Assembly: GCA_013339895.1 (NCBI GenBank)
Contig: JABACO010000011.1
Location: 4,361,373 to 4,425,372, forward strand
Length of the DNA stretch: 64,000 nucleotides
Direction: 5' to 3'
Source of the DNA: Ephydatia muelleri
Lineage: Eukaryota; Porifera; Demospongiae; Spongillida; Spongillidae
Shown here: positions 35,457 to 49,318 of the stretch, piece by piece
Position numbering within the stretch: the stretch's first letter is position 1
Layout of the letters: every line of letters starts with the position of its first letter
Notes under the pieces: generated by a model
Database searches by the model: none
What the model saw: only the letters and a program-made list of their open reading frames with translations
Told to the model about the DNA's origin: nothing
Position numbers and translations under genes: made by a program

Positions 35457-37967
35457 ATCTTTTATTACCTGGTGCATATATATATTGAAATAAGGATGTA
35501 AGTAATAATGTGCATTTATTTATGTAAAAAAAATAAATAAAAAAATACATTGAGCATTTTTATGGTCAAGGGACTTAAGGTATAATACAATATCTTCTGA
35601 ACTCTGTTAATATATGTGTAATGATTTGAAATGTATAATGTAACTATGGATATTAATTTAACTACTTAGTTTAGTTAGTTTTATTTACCAAGTTATGGAC
35701 ATTAAAATGTGCTGTTTAGGAGTTGAAATGTCATTTTATACTGTGCTACAGCCAATACCATTTGTAAGGTATTGAATTGTATGGATATTTTATGAGTGCA
35801 GTTAGTCAATTACTTTATAGATGGCTATTGCACCACCTAGTGGTTTGTTAAGTAAGTGGGGTTATTCAATAACTGAAGTATGGCCTTGCAGGAATAGTAA
35901 CAGTAAAACTGTGCATGCAATATGCTCAAGCAGATTTACTATTTGCATTATCAATAATACTGATGTGCTATACATACATGCTTCCTATACATATTATGCA
36001 TACATATATATTTGCATACAAGTTACCTGAGTTTAGAAAGAAAAAAAGGCCACAACAAAGGGTTACTGGTGCAAACACAGCCATTTTTTTGTTAATCTTT
36101 GAAATCATGTCAAGGTTCAAGAGAATTGCTATGACATCTTACTTATTCCTCTAGAAGGTACACGTCTCACAAACATTGTCAATGGCTTTTGTTTTTATCC
36201 ATTAAATAGGGTCTTGGGATCAATGATCCATACAAAAATACAGCGACCAATCTGTAACTTGATTTTGTATGGGTTGTGAGCTACTTGATGCTCAGCAAAT
36301 AATGTATTCAGATTTCTACTGTCTATGGGAATTAAATGGACTTCTTTGCGGCATTGTTTCTTGAGAGTGATTCATCCAGAAGTGAGCAATAAAATGCAGC
36401 CACCATTGATATTACTTCACATCTATGGGTTGTCAATGCCAAGATTCTTCTTTATACTCAGTAAATAAAAACTTACTCACATATGGACTGTTTATAGTCA
36501 TTGTTTGGGCTTCTTCATTTATCTGATACGAGGAAAGTCTTTTTAGTCCATTTTGATGTTTACTTCGAATTTTGAATGCAAAGATTGTATTGATGCTCAG
36601 AGATGATGTAATAAAGCAAGGGAATCGAATGGGCTTCCTCACGGTGCTGTGTCTTGATAAGAGGTGAATGATTTTATCTGATTAGATGGAATCGAACTTT
36701 GTATTGCAGCCAGCGACTTGAATTGTACGATTCAATGTCGGTTGCCTCTTATAAATTAGCCCATTTAATCCCGGTCATAGATTGGTAATCAAATGTGACT
36801 GTGTATTTTTCTTCACTAAATGTCAAGGAGAACTTTAACATTCAAAACCCATCAGTAAAAATTCAAATAGTTATCATTATGACTCAGTATGTAAGATTCA
36901 ATTTGTGATGAAAATGAATTGCTTCCTTCCTGGAAACAATAAATTGGAGAAACCTATTTAATTCTCCTACATTACTACAGACAGTACAAATCTGAATACA
37001 TTCTGACTAGGTAAGATTGGCTCCATGGGCGTGGTTTTCGATCGAGTGTTTAAAAACGATAATGAAGCGTTGCCTCCACTAGTCAGCTGGCATATAATCC
37101 ATCAAAGACACGACAGTTATGCGCGTATATGCAGCGTGCGCTTCGTTGGACAGGGCCGTTTCGTGGAGCGAGAGGACGGCGCTTCAATATCCGCTATTTA
37201 ATTTTTCTCCTCCTTCTTATTCCATGACCTAGGAACACCGTAAGAAGACGAAATAAACATCAAATAGTAGCACTTTACTTTAATTCAGAGGTGCCATAAC
37301 ACAGGCTGTACAAACATTATAGTAACCGGTGAAGATATAAAACGGAGTGCCGTGGGCATAACTTTATGGCCCAAACAAATTTTTATCGTGATAGGAAAAC
37401 TACTACGCACTTAAGTAGTGAAAGAATATATGCTAGAAAACGTTGTTCCAGATTGGGAACGATATATTCCATAGCGATTATGACGTCATACATTCATGCA
37501 TACACAAGTAGCTATCAGCATTGGCTGTACCAAGCCATTCGATTCTAGATGAAAATAATTTTTCCCTTTTCTCAGATAATGATACATTGGATAAGGCCAA
37601 TAAAATCCCATACGGCATTAGTACCATGCAGTTCAAATGTGTCTAAGTTTTTATTCACTAAGCATATCCATGCATTTCATCTTTTATAGATTCAAGACGA
37701 ATTCTTTTTAAAACGATACATGAGCTGAGGTTTTGTGTGAGCGACGTGCTTAGCACGAGTTGTATAATTATTTTATTGGTAGATGAGTTTCCTGCCTTGC
37801 CCACACATCCCAGTCAAAACACCATTATGAATATACAAGTATATTGTTATTCATCGTAGCTGTTGTGATTCTGTTATACGCATTACGCAATCAAACCACT
37901 AGCGAAGCGTGCATCTTTAAGCTTAAAGTTTAGTTGGTACCTCTGGCTAAAAGATTTTGAGCACAAG
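35457..37967. other. Intergenic region upstream of ABCG gene 2
   Basis: AT-rich, without a recognisable gene. A diverged direct repeat is visible (TTGATGCTCAG near 36290 and near 36590, each followed by similar sequence for about 80 bp). The promoter of ABCG gene 2 should lie at the right end; I see no clear element. Confidence 0.4.
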
Positions 37968-40900
37968 ATGGAAAAACTGAAAGGATACGGCAGCCTTGAC
38001 GACGGTGCTGCGATCGAACCTTCGCCAGTAGCTATGCCAGCCGTAGCTGCCGACTCCTGCTTATCGTTCCACAATATAAGCTACGTTGTTGAAAAGAAAC
38101 TATGCAGGAAGCACAGGAAAATCATCTTGAACGATGTGAGGTAGGTATTGATTGGTTTCACGCACGGCCGGCACAATGCTGAGCTGCTTAATCAACCTTA
38201 CAGCGGAGTCCTTCCCTCTGGACTGAATGCACTAATGGGGCCTACTGGAAGCGGAAAAACAACGTGAGTAGATTGCTGCTATGTCGAGTGGGGTTGTGCA
38301 TGGTAGTCCATTCAGAGTGTTTGTGTTTAGTTTAGTAGTTTTAGAGCTACCATCCGTTAGCTGTACGTTGCACTGTTCAGTTAAAAACTACCCCTTGCAC
38401 GTGTGCACCATGTTCGAAGGATACAAATAGATTGAGCTGCTTACCATGGTGCATCTTGATTGCCATCTGCACAACGTAATTGCAGGCCTGGTGTTGGGGC
38501 GGCTTTGGCCGTGGTTCACTAGCATAGTTTGCTCATGAAGGAGGAAGGTGGGAGGGGGGTAGGGGCCAGCAGTCGAGAATGCAGAGTGCTGGCTCCCTAC
38601 AACTTGAGCCAAACTGGGGTGGGAGCCTAAGGGCTCATGGTGGTATGATCTGGTCAGTTTAGTGGTGCTGCCTCTGGATGGTGGATGATGGTAGTCCCAC
38701 CTTTGCTGCCTCTGGATGGTGGATGATGGTAGTCCCATCTTTGTTGCCTCTGGATGGTGGATGATGGTAGTCTCACCTTTGTTGCCTCTGGATGGTGGAT
38801 GATGGTAGTCCCACCTTTGCTGCCTCTGGATGGGGGATGATGGTAGTCCCACCTTTGCTGCCTCTGGATGGTGGATGATGGTAGTCCCACCTTTGTTGCC
38901 TCTGGATGGTGGATGATGGTAGTCTCACCTTTGTTGCCTCTGGATGGTGGATGATGGTAGTCCCACCTTTGCTGCCTCTGGATGGTGGATGATGGTAGTC
39001 CCACCTTTGCTGCCTCTGGATGGGGGATGATGGTAGTCTTACCTTTGTTGCCTCTGGATGGTGGATGATGGTAGTCCCACCTTTGCTGCCTCTGGATGGT
39101 GGATGATGGTAGTCTCACCTTTGCTTGCTGCTGTTGCTGCTCCCATATGCAGGTTGAGTGTGCTGTAGAGGGAGTGAATCTCTCCAGCAGATCTATCAAG
39201 AGGGGTGAGCGGATGAGAAAGAAGACTTACAGTGGAACAATGATGACCTACATGAGGCCATACAGTTACTACTGCAGTACCTGGAACCAATCACAACACT
39301 ACAGGTCACCTCTGTTCTAGATTGTGATAAGATGATGAGAAGGCAGGGCACTCCCAAGCTTCCTGGCTAGACATGCCCATATATAGGGACAGGCAGGCAT
39401 CAGGCATGTTAAAGGGGAACTGTCACCATTTTGTATTCTCACTTTTTTGTTATATGTGTAATTACCTAGTACCTCTTTGGTTAAGCTTAGTTTGAAGATT
39501 CCTGTTTCATACGGTGTTCCTGTGTTGTATGTAATGGTCTGAAGTCGATAATGTTGGGCCATGATATATTAAAGTTTTCAAGCTTGTGACATCACTGGTC
39601 TGTTACGTAACACATACCGCAAAGGGCTAGATTCTTTGAGATATCTCTGTATTGATTCGAACCTACTGGTCATGGGTTGGAATCATGAACTGAGAACAGT
39701 GACAACAGCTAGGAACAACTAGTGCGCCCAGCCGGCCATATTGGTAATATACCTTGGTGCCTGTGCTCTCTACCCACCAAGCCAGAATATATTAGGCACC
39801 ATCTTTGTTTTACGAAGAAAGCCTGAATTGCTTTGCTGAGCATGCTGAATTTGTGGCTTCATACATTCAGTCGCTTGTTCTGTGCGTAGTTTGGTGGCCA
39901 CGATGAGAATAGACCTATATTACTGCCAATTAATCCCCCTGCCCCCCATTCTGAAAGGGGAAAGCTGGTATCTGTAAACCTGTATGCACTTTTTGTCTAC
40001 CAATTCTTAGATCCTATCACCACACAGCACACCTTCAGCTCATCTATAGGAGTCGTTTCATTTGTTTCTGAAAAACTGATTCACCACATTTGGCAGTTAT
40101 GCAAAGAAAATAGTGTCAGGCAAATCATTCAGTAACATACTGGATCAGTTTTATATTCATGCTGAGCTTAAGTACTGCTGACCTCATCCAAAGTCCGCTA
40201 ATAATATCCTCGATATGCTGTTGTTGTGTTGTTGCTCTCTCATCCCAATACCAATCTGTATGGTGGTTATACACTTGCTAGCTGCTGTGCATCAGTGCAT
40301 GAGATTGACTAAAGGAGAGGAGCTAGGATAAACAGGTTTGTATTCTCAGTCTTCTAGACATTCTTGCTGGACGAAGGTCCTGGAAATCCATTCAAGGAGC
40401 AGTGCTTGTCAATGGAGTCCAGCAGCCCCCAAACTTTAGACTGGTCTCAGGATATGTAGTGCAGGTTAGAGACTATTCCCATCCAGTTGCTTTGTTCATC
40501 CATGCCCTGGTTGTTCACCCATTCAGGATGATGTCATCATGGGCACGTTAACAGTTAGGGAGAACTTGAATTTTTCTGCAGCTTTGCGTCTTCCATCAAG
40601 CATGAGCTACGGGGAGAGGAAGCAGCGAGTGGAGAAGGTGATACTGGATCTTGGCCTCACTGCCTGTGCTGATACAAAGGTAGACACAAATACTACAAAA
40701 TGATAATACACTCCTCATGCACGTTTGAGAAAGATATTAGTGTGTGCAATATTCACTCTATAGACACAATGTGCATGTAAATTAATTTGTGTATGTAGAA
40801 GAAGTTAACTCATGAAATATACTCAATGATCAGTTTCCATTGCTTAGTTCGGCTTGCTAGCTTATTGATATTTGTGCTGTTTCCACATGCAAAAGTCCTG

Positions 40901-43900
40901 AGGGATGGCAGCTAATGGAATATAGGCATTTGGAGGTATTCATATAATGCAATTGTGAATGTAGGTTGGGAATGAGTTCATCCGAGGCGTGTCTGGTGGA
41001 GAGAGGAAACGTACCAACATTGGCATGGAGCTGATCATTGAGCCTCAGGTCTTGTTTCTTGATGAGCCCACCACAGGGCTGGATGCCCGAACAGCAGCTT
41101 CTGTTGTCCAGCTGTTGAAAAAGTAAGTAAATATTAAGAAGCAGCGGTGCTGAGAAACCAACTCCATGTGAATGCACATAGGGGCATATGAGGATACTAA
41201 TGTGTCTGTGAAATTATATAAAGCCTGTGATGTTGAATAATGAAACCAACTTGATATTAAAAATGGCCTTTGCTTTCTCTGTTAGCCTCACTAGGTCTAA
41301 CAATCGCATTGTTGTGATGTCCATCCATCAACCACGCTATTCCATCTATAAGCTCTTTGACACAGTTACACTGCTGTCCCAAGGCAGTACTGTGTACCAT
41401 GGTCCAGCAGAGGGAAAAGCCGTGCAGTATTTTACAAGAGCCGGTAAGACTAATTATAGAAACATGCAATGCACAATGCCTTAAATTATTGTATGTGTTG
41501 GTTTAAATATTTAACTCTTCCGTGGGGCAGCAGCAAAATATTGCGCTGCAGCTTCTGTACAAAAGCCACTTTGTTTCCTAAATCGTTAACATTTTTTGTA
41601 GTTAACAACACAATGTTCAGAGGAAAAGTTTTTGCTTGTCAAATTTGCGGGGTTGTTTACAAAGAACGTTTTACTGTAACACGGAAATGCTTATTCCACA
41701 CTGTATCGCAATAATTGGCTTCGCCTGAGAGTTAATCATGTGTGCTCAAGTTGGGTTTTTTCGCCTCTCTGTATGTGGTGCATAATGGTATACATTAGTG
41801 TACGTACCAGTGATGAATGGTATACATTAGTGTACCTACCAGTGATGAATGTCTACATACAAAATGGAAGCAATAAAAGTGCATAAGCACAATTCATCTC
41901 TCACTACACCCCCATGGCTGCAGGATTTCACTGTGACCAGCATGAAAATTCGGCAGACTTTTTCCTTGATGTCATTTCTCAATGCGAGCAGAAGATGAAA
42001 GAAGCGACAGCAACTGTGGCTTTTGGTACACTTGTTTCCGTTTGATTGCTATTGTTGTTCACATACTGCATTTTTAGCCATTGTGTAGAGATGAATTGTG
42101 AGTATTACGTTTTTACTCTCTGTCTACAGATGACGTGGAAAAGAAGGAGGCAAACGATGGCATTGATTTGGTGGCATTTTACCAGCAGTCTCAGGAGCAC
42201 AGGGCCACAACAGAAGAACTGGCCACCATCATGAGACACTCGCAGGAGAAGCATGGAAATGTTGGTCCCATTCCTTCTTATGCTACTACCTTCCTATGGC
42301 AGGTATCTGTTCAGATTTATGTATTTAACATAAAACTTCTTTTTAATTCTGTAACTACATCTAGAACGGAGGTACATAAAAGATTATAGTGTTGTCCCAT
42401 TACCTGTATCTGTCTCATATGCGTAGAGAACGATTTACAAATTAACTGATTATACGCGAAATTGTAATATTATCATTTTCCATGCATGGTATCAGAATAT
42501 GTCCGTACTGTACCGCATGGCGTGGCATGTTTTTTTTTTTGTGGGATCTTGCGAGGTTTCGCTTAGCAGCGGTTGTGATCGACGCAACGCTTTTGAGCCA
42601 GAGATGATCATTTGTATATATTGTCTCTGATTGAGCTATACACGTATATGTAGTTATGTATGTAGCTACTAGCTGTACGCTGAGTGGAATTAGTGTTGTG
42701 TGTGGGTGCATACATGGTTGTACGCTGAGTGTACTTGGGGATATGTTGGTAGCCAACGCTGAACGCAAATTTGCGTCTTCCGCGTATAATCGGTTAATAG
42801 TCAAGTGCAATGCTAAACTCAAATCACATTGGATATGTGGTGTGTACAGTTTATTGCAAAGATACCCATTAGCTTACTTTCATTCTACATGCACCTACAA
42901 CATGCACTTCCTAAAAGGTATCCTTATTTTTAGTTAATAACTCCCAAATTCAATAACTGCTGTAGATATCAGAAATAATAGAAAGCAGCCATTTTACCCT
43001 CGGATGGAGCCCAACCATTACCAGGATTTAAGTGCGTTGCTTTCGATATACTGTGCATTTACATATACCTGGGCAATATACACACATAATTAGAGTACAA
43101 TATCTATATCAAAAACAGTAGAAGTTTCTTTCTCATTTTGATTATAGAGGTTGTCATAAATGGATGCATATTTTGGGGGGAATGTTTTGACCTCCGTTGC
43201 CCATTGTCACAGGACTACCATTGCATTCTGCCAATAAAATCCACAAAATCCTATCACAATAGTACTTGGTCTATGGTTGGTATGGAGTACAATGATGCTA
43301 AACAAATGAGGGATTTTTAGCTCTATCTATTTGGACGGGTCTTTTTTTTTAATCAGGTGTGCTGTTGATGCTACTGTACATGTGTGTGGCAATAACATAC
43401 ATAAGCCAGATGTCCAATATTTTCATGTAGTCACCCTTTAAATCAGGAATTACAGCAAATGGCCATGTAGCCGTCTTGCCACAATGTTGAAGTTATTCAG
43501 ACTCCATCTCCTCAAGATTTCAATCTTTGCATAATGCTATTGGTGCCTCTCATGATTAGTTGCCTTTTAAATTCAGATTCTGTTAACACAAATGATTTTA
43601 TGAGTATCCTCATACTGAATACAAGGGAGTTGGCTTTGCAGATGAAATTTACCATTTTCGCAGCAATGATATTGCCTGTCACAGCCTGTTAAGTTATTCC
43701 ATTTTATAGCTGCTGGTGGTGACCACTCGATCCTCTCTTAACCTCGTAAGGAATCCTGCAACGTCAGTAATTCAGGTATGTTTCACATATAGCTGCTACT
43801 ATATACAGTACTACAGTCCTAAATTTACGAACGATTACAAGCAAGTCGTGCAAGTGTGAATTGCACTAAACATATTGATTACAATGTTGCAAATAAAGTG

Positions 43901-46899
43901 CATGTACATGTTTTAAACTATATATAATTTTCTAAGTTTATTGCATCTAAGTAACTGTACGCACATTGTAGTAATACTTGTAATATGCAAGAATGAACGT
44001 TTGAGGTTAAGGTACTGTTACATCACTCTTTTATGCATGCATTGTAAACTATTTACAGAGCTTTTCAGCAATTGCCGATTATAATGTTGACAATATAATT
44101 TAAACTGTTACACAGATGGCTTTAGAATGAAGACTCTCTCTTGGCCTGCTATAATGTTTTCTCTCCTAAATTTTAATTAAACCTTACTTACATCAGGGTT
44201 AGTAGCATAACCAGGAAGAATTTTCCATGAAAGCAGAGAGCACTACCTGATGAGTCGAAATTTTGTTCATTTGTGCACTGAAAAACAATGCTCTATGAGT
44301 ATCACATAACTGAGCAGAATTGATGGGCTTAAATTTCATCTGGTTGAAATTATTTAAAATTATTGCAAATGCCTTAATTGTGTCTATGTCAGCTACACCA
44401 CACCACATCATTTTTCTATCAACTGCACAAAGCACATTTATTTTTGATTTGTATGCAAAACATAATTGATGAAATAAAATAAGGTATATTAATCTTAATC
44501 AAAACTTTATGTACTGCATGCAAACTAATTGTGTATAGACATAAGCATACACAGCTACCCAAACAATCGGGGCATAACAGCTGCGGCTAATCCAGTTTTT
44601 TGTGCCAAATTATCACTTGAGCAAGTAATGTCTTCATGAGCTACACATACTTTAATGCGACTCTATTACACGATCCATACTCAGTACTAAATTTTGGGAT
44701 GAGTAGCAGTGAAAGTATGCTTAAGCAATAAACATAATTATATTCAAAAAGTGTTGGAATTTCATGACAGAGCACTGCTAATGATGCCAACATCCATACA
44801 GCTTATGTCAACAATAATCTTTGCACTTCTTGTTGGAATCATCTACCTTCGGCTAGACAAAAGTGACCTCGGATTTCAAAACAGGTTTGTTCACTGTGGG
44901 CATTGAAGCACATGAATGTATCATTGCTTTGCAGGCTTGGAGCTTTCTTTTTCATTACTACGAGCAATGCATTTGGAAACTTATCAGCGGTGGACCTATT
45001 TATCAAGCAGAGAAACATATTTCTGTATGTCAATGCACCTATACAACTGTATGTTTCTCTACATCTTACAATTAAGTCCTATCACTCCTATGGTCTGGAA
45101 TACATTTCTATTTTTAGATATGCATAAAATGTTGTATAAAATTATGGGGTAGAAGCTTCTCCCTGTACTTCTGGCGAAGGTCGTGTGCAACAAGAGCACA
45201 ATATATTTCCCTATACGTATACGTGCAGGAGAGACAAATTTTTTACATTTATTCAGGATGAGCTGTTGTGGTTAAGCACTTGGGAAAGACATAATTACAG
45301 CCATTACCATATGTACCGTAAAGTACCATGAATAAGCTCCCCCCCCTCCGCCCCCAACAAAAAAATGGCTCGTGTTTAAATGTGCGCATCTCCGTAACCT
45401 CGAAAGTCTCCTCAAACGTATTCAGCATTTCAGAAACAAAAATGGTACCCGTACATGATAAACGATACGCAGAAGCGTTCGCGATTACGAAGATGCGGAC
45501 ATTTAAACACGAGCCATTTTTTATTGTTGGGGGCGGGGGGGGGGGGCTTATTCGTGGTACTTTACGGTAGCACTACAATTGACAAAAATCATTGCACTTC
45601 ATAAAATCACAGTCGTAATCGAATACCACCTGGTTCATAGTGGTATGCTTGTATGAAGTAATATTTCCCCTTGAGCCCATGTGTGCATATGCAGGCACAT
45701 GTTCATACACGCCATTCTGTCCAATGTTGGATTACAATATGGGCACAATGATTGCTGCATTTTATATTTCACTTCTCTTAGGCATGAGAATGCAAGTGGC
45801 TACTACCGCGTCTCATCTTTCTTCCTAGCCAAGATACTTACAGACTTGATACCAGCAAGAATCATCCCACTTCTTTTTTACTGTGCTATATCATACTTCA
45901 TGATTGGTAAGAGTTATAAGTCGTTGCATTTGAAATGATATCATCATACTGTTTATATGTGATATAGGTTTGGATGAAGATGTGCAGAAGTTTTTTATTT
46001 TTCTGCTGACGGTGAACCTAGCTTCCATCAATTCGGCGTCGATAGCTTTTGCAGTCAGTGCTGGAACAGGTGTGACTGCCATTGCTAATCTCTTCATTGC
46101 CATGACTTTTGTCTTGTCTATGGTATGCATACGTATCATAAATGTATGTAATGACTATGCATTCTATTTCATTTTTCAGTTATTTGGAGGATTTTTGATT
46201 GCTCTGCAATCCTTACCAAATTGGCTGCAGTGGTTTAAATATGCCAGTTTTTTTCGCTATGCAACTGAGGTGGGTATTAATTATTATTGTGTTGAATACA
46301 AATTCAATTGTTGCTCACCTACATTTCTGGTGGTGATGATCAATGCATGGATTGGCTGTGGCAAAGTGGTTGCTCTTTTCTCCAGACTGGACACTAACTT
46401 ATATTAGTATGAGAGTTTCTTGACTTGATATTCTTGATGATCTACAAATTATGTTTTTATTATTACTCAGCATCATTGATCAGATGGCATTGAAAACCAA
46501 TACATGAATGTATATATAGAACGCATGTTGAATCCATTTCATTAATCCAGAAATGCTTTCACATGTAATTTTTGTTTATACCTCAGGCATTAGCAATCAA
46601 TGAAATGGCAGGAGAAGTATTTGGCAACTGCACAGCAGTATTGAGTTACAGCAAGTAAGCTGCAATATTTGCATGTTGCACATCAGTTGCTATCCGGTTA
46701 GTACAGGTTACTATGATCTATTACTACTGCGTGCACTTATAGTGACATTTGTTTCAATGGCACTCAACAACTTGAGAAGATTGGCTTTGAGGTTTCCACA
46801 ACTTGGCTGTGGTATGATCAGATCGCAATGGGCAGCATGTCTGTCATCCTACTATGTATTGGATATGTAATGCTGAGAGTTGTAACTAGGCAGAAGTGA
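37968..46899 (+). CDS. ABCG2-like half-transporter, gene 2
   Basis: Sixteen exons: 37968-38140, 38204-38263, 40350-40464, 40527-40679, 40965-41122, 41286-41443, 41924-42025, 42130-42302, 43710-43775, 44802-44884, 44935-45024, 45782-45906, 45968-46122, 46180-46269, 46587-46654, 46743-46899. All are GT-AG with agreeing phases; 641 residues. Walker A GPTGSGKT is at residues 70-77, signature VSGGER at 176-181, Walker B VLFLDE at 196-201, followed by [14 protein letters not shown] and SADFFLDVI. Exons 9-16 encode the membrane half ([53 protein letters not shown]). The extracellular loop in the last two exons has FGNCTAVL and CFNGT, possible N-glycosylation and disulphide sites as in ABCG2. Eleven exons have exactly the length of their counterparts in gene 1, so the two genes arose by inverted duplication and could form homo- or heterodimers. 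Confidence 0.93.
38671..39127. repeat. 38-bp minisatellite, 12 copies
   Basis: A 38-bp unit (starting CCTCTGGATGGTGGATGATG) repeated about 12 times with single-base variants, in intron 2 of ABCG gene 2. Because 38 is not a multiple of 3, the open frame running through it on the minus strand cycles every three units; it is not a gene. Confidence 0.95.
42530..42800 (-). repeat. Dispersed repeat shared with 17655-18110
   Basis: Reverse-complement partner of 17655-18110, within intron 8 of ABCG gene 2. It lacks the internal block of about 200 bp found in the other copy. Confidence 0.7.
45314..45569. mobile_element. Mariner-type MITE
   Basis: Inverted ends of about 95 bp beginning TACCGTAAAGTACCA and ending in the complement, with terminal TA on both sides as expected for Tc1/mariner TA target duplication. 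Poly-C/poly-G runs lie about 25 bp inside each end. There is no coding capacity. It sits in intron 11 of ABCG gene 2. Confidence 0.8.
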
Positions 46900-48109
46900 C
46901 ATAATTATATGTATTTGTATTTCGGTGTGGGTTTGTAGTGTAATTTTTTTTAGGATGATTAAAATTGCACATAAATTGAATTGTCTAATTGTCATGGGGG
47001 AGGGGTTCAAGATAACTACACTACACAAAGTCTTTTTGAGAATTTTAGCAGACCTACCAAGTCTCGCATATCTTGTGGCTTTGAGTCTGAGGCCTAATAC
47101 ACATGCCAAACGTATTGTATTGAAAAAATTGGTAGCAGCACACCACTGGCTTGCTTCAGATAAGGTGTGTCACCATGCGTCATCATTATATCTCTGAGAA
47201 AGGTTATTCTTACAGATCTTTGAAAGAAGTTCTACAAAAAGAAAAATACACAGCTTGCATGGAATACAATAAAAGATGCTTCGCATGACAATTTAATTTG
47301 TGTGTAATTACATGTTCATTCCTGATTAGCACATTGTCTGTAGTATCTGTGCAGTGTGCCATATCCCACATCAAAAGCAGTCCTAGCCCTAGATTGTCCC
47401 ACACCTGGGAAAATTCAGCTTTTGGCAGCTCTGTTTTCATATCATTTTTTGGAGCGTCAGATTAATGCAAGAGTGAAATCAAAATGGTTCCTTTTGATTA
47501 AATAAGTTGATTATGTATATGCTTACATTACATTAATTCTGTGAAAGCCTTGTTCTTTTGTTACTTGCATCAATCCCTGGCAAAATAGTTCATTAAAATC
47601 CTGTGCCCGCTCCTTCATATTAGAATTATACCTGAGCATACAACTTTTAGTGTATAGACAATGCCTTCAGGTGGAGCTTACTGTGCTGATCAAGAATCAC
47701 TTAGTTTTATTACCTAATTATTAACGGAAGGTGCATGTTTCTGGGCAGAAGATCCCCCACTTTTCAGGGCCCTTCAAAAGAGGGGGGGGAAGGAGGGGAG
47801 GGGGGGGGTCACATTGTAAAATTGAACTTGTATGGTATCAATACCATTCTGGACTGTCACACATTTCTTCACTTAAGGAAATTCTAAAGCATATATGCAT
47901 CAAAACGTATACTGTGAGTTTGTTCCAATTTATTTTTTATTTGCATACAATCGATACAAGTCGAAAAAATATCAACCAGCAATGTTCTATAGAGACCAAA
48001 AGTTCTACTCCTGATTGGGAATGTTGGCAGTGGGTGGGTGACTATCAAAATCATGATTGTTTGGCTATTTTTTTTTTGTCTATACTGAGAAGACCTATAT
48101 AGCTAAACT
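46900..48109. other. No recognisable gene
   Basis: Downstream flank of ABCG gene 2. It is AT-rich, with a G-rich run near 47780-47810. Nothing coding is recognisable. Confidence 0.4.
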
Positions 48110-48418
48110 GTGGTACAGATGCACGTAGATGACACTGTAGATACTGATATCAATTATCGCATGACCAGACAATTGCAAGTACCTGGTGCACTATCTGTGC
48201 ATAGCGCTGCTCCGTTCCGTCATCTGTCGGAGGCAAATGTTACTGGTGTCCACTCGTTGTTTTCTGCTGCAATAGAGCTGCACCCAAACAATGTATGGCT
48301 AATTAGAAATTAACTCGTTGTTTTCTGCTGCAATAGAGCTGCACCCAAACAATGTATGGCTAATTAGAAATTCAGAGCCTTACAACTCCATGACAGATGC
48401 TCTGATTTTCAGTGCGTA
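48110..48418 (+). pseudogene. Possible degenerate TPR-like fragment with 61-bp duplication
   Basis: A 67-codon frame ends in HSLFSAAIELHPNNVWLIRN, which resembles the second helix of a TPR repeat (AIEL-P-N pattern). A 61-bp unit is duplicated in tandem (48252-48371); the first copy runs into a stop, and the second continues as IRNSEPYNSMTDALIF. It may be a broken exon of a TPR protein. The call is weak and rests on one motif. Confidence 0.3.
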
Positions 48419-48419
48419 A

Positions 48420-49318
48420 GAAGCAATGTGTAGAGGACAGTTCAGACTTCTAGAATATCAAAAAAGTGAAATCTTAAAAAAACATGCTAAGGTCCCTTAG
48501 CGGAAACGACCCACATGCAGTCGAATGTAAAACTACATATTTGTGGTTACATTACAGTGGTTTTTTTTTTTTTAGAAAATGCCATAAAATATATATCATG
48601 ACCAAGTGTTGACCTCCTGCTGTGTCCACTTGAGAATGCACGGAGGAAGAAGCGCGCCGTTTTGAATACTGCTCGCGACGTGGGAGGCGCAAGACTACCA
48701 TTCACTCGGATCCGTTAATTTTGTACGGTCGTCAGTCTTCTTTTAATTTGCCTGCATAAACTCACTGCAAAAACACTTGCGAATGGCTAGCTAAGTTTAA
48801 GGCAGAGAATGGGTGGAGAAATGGGCGGAGCAAAAGAGTAATCAAAATTTATTGAGGATTGGGAGATTGAGTGGAATGCGGGTTGCATGAGCGGGAAATG
48901 TGCATTAAATTTGCAGGCAAATGCAATTTATGCGTAGCTATTTGTATGTGTAGTGTGTGTACCTCTGAATGTATTAACATACAACAAAACAAACATTTTA
49001 TAAAACTAATAGTCCGAGGCGAGTATAGTATTTTCTCCAATCTTCTGCATATTCGATCTAAGGTCCTGTACAGAATAGTAACTGTTTGATGATACATCAT
49101 CGATAATCTTAGACTCACTACAGATGTTGCAGCGCTCCTCGCCAAACAATCTGGTACAACAGACGGGTGGGGGAGAAATAGTCAATGCTTACCTTTCTAG
49201 CGCCCTGCTTCGATTATTATCTCAGTTGTTTGACCTAGCAATTTGTGAGCAGTTACAACGCTCACCGGTGATGTAATATTCCACATGTTTCATGTATGTC
49301 TGGTTGCCCTCATCTGGG
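48420..49318. other. No recognisable gene; possible LTR remnant
   Basis: No coding region is supported. The right end joins across the hAT insertion to sequence at 54877 that leads into a gypsy-like gag start, so part of this stretch may be a retroelement LTR. Confidence 0.3.

Noticed and set aside
38671..39127. CRISPR-like array of 38-bp repeats
   Set aside because: Units abut with no spacers and the genome is eukaryotic, so this is a minisatellite.
38388..39290. Long minus-strand frames with repeated [16 protein letters not shown]
   Set aside because: They are a reading of the 38-bp minisatellite in an ABCG intron; the repeat period, not selection, keeps them open.
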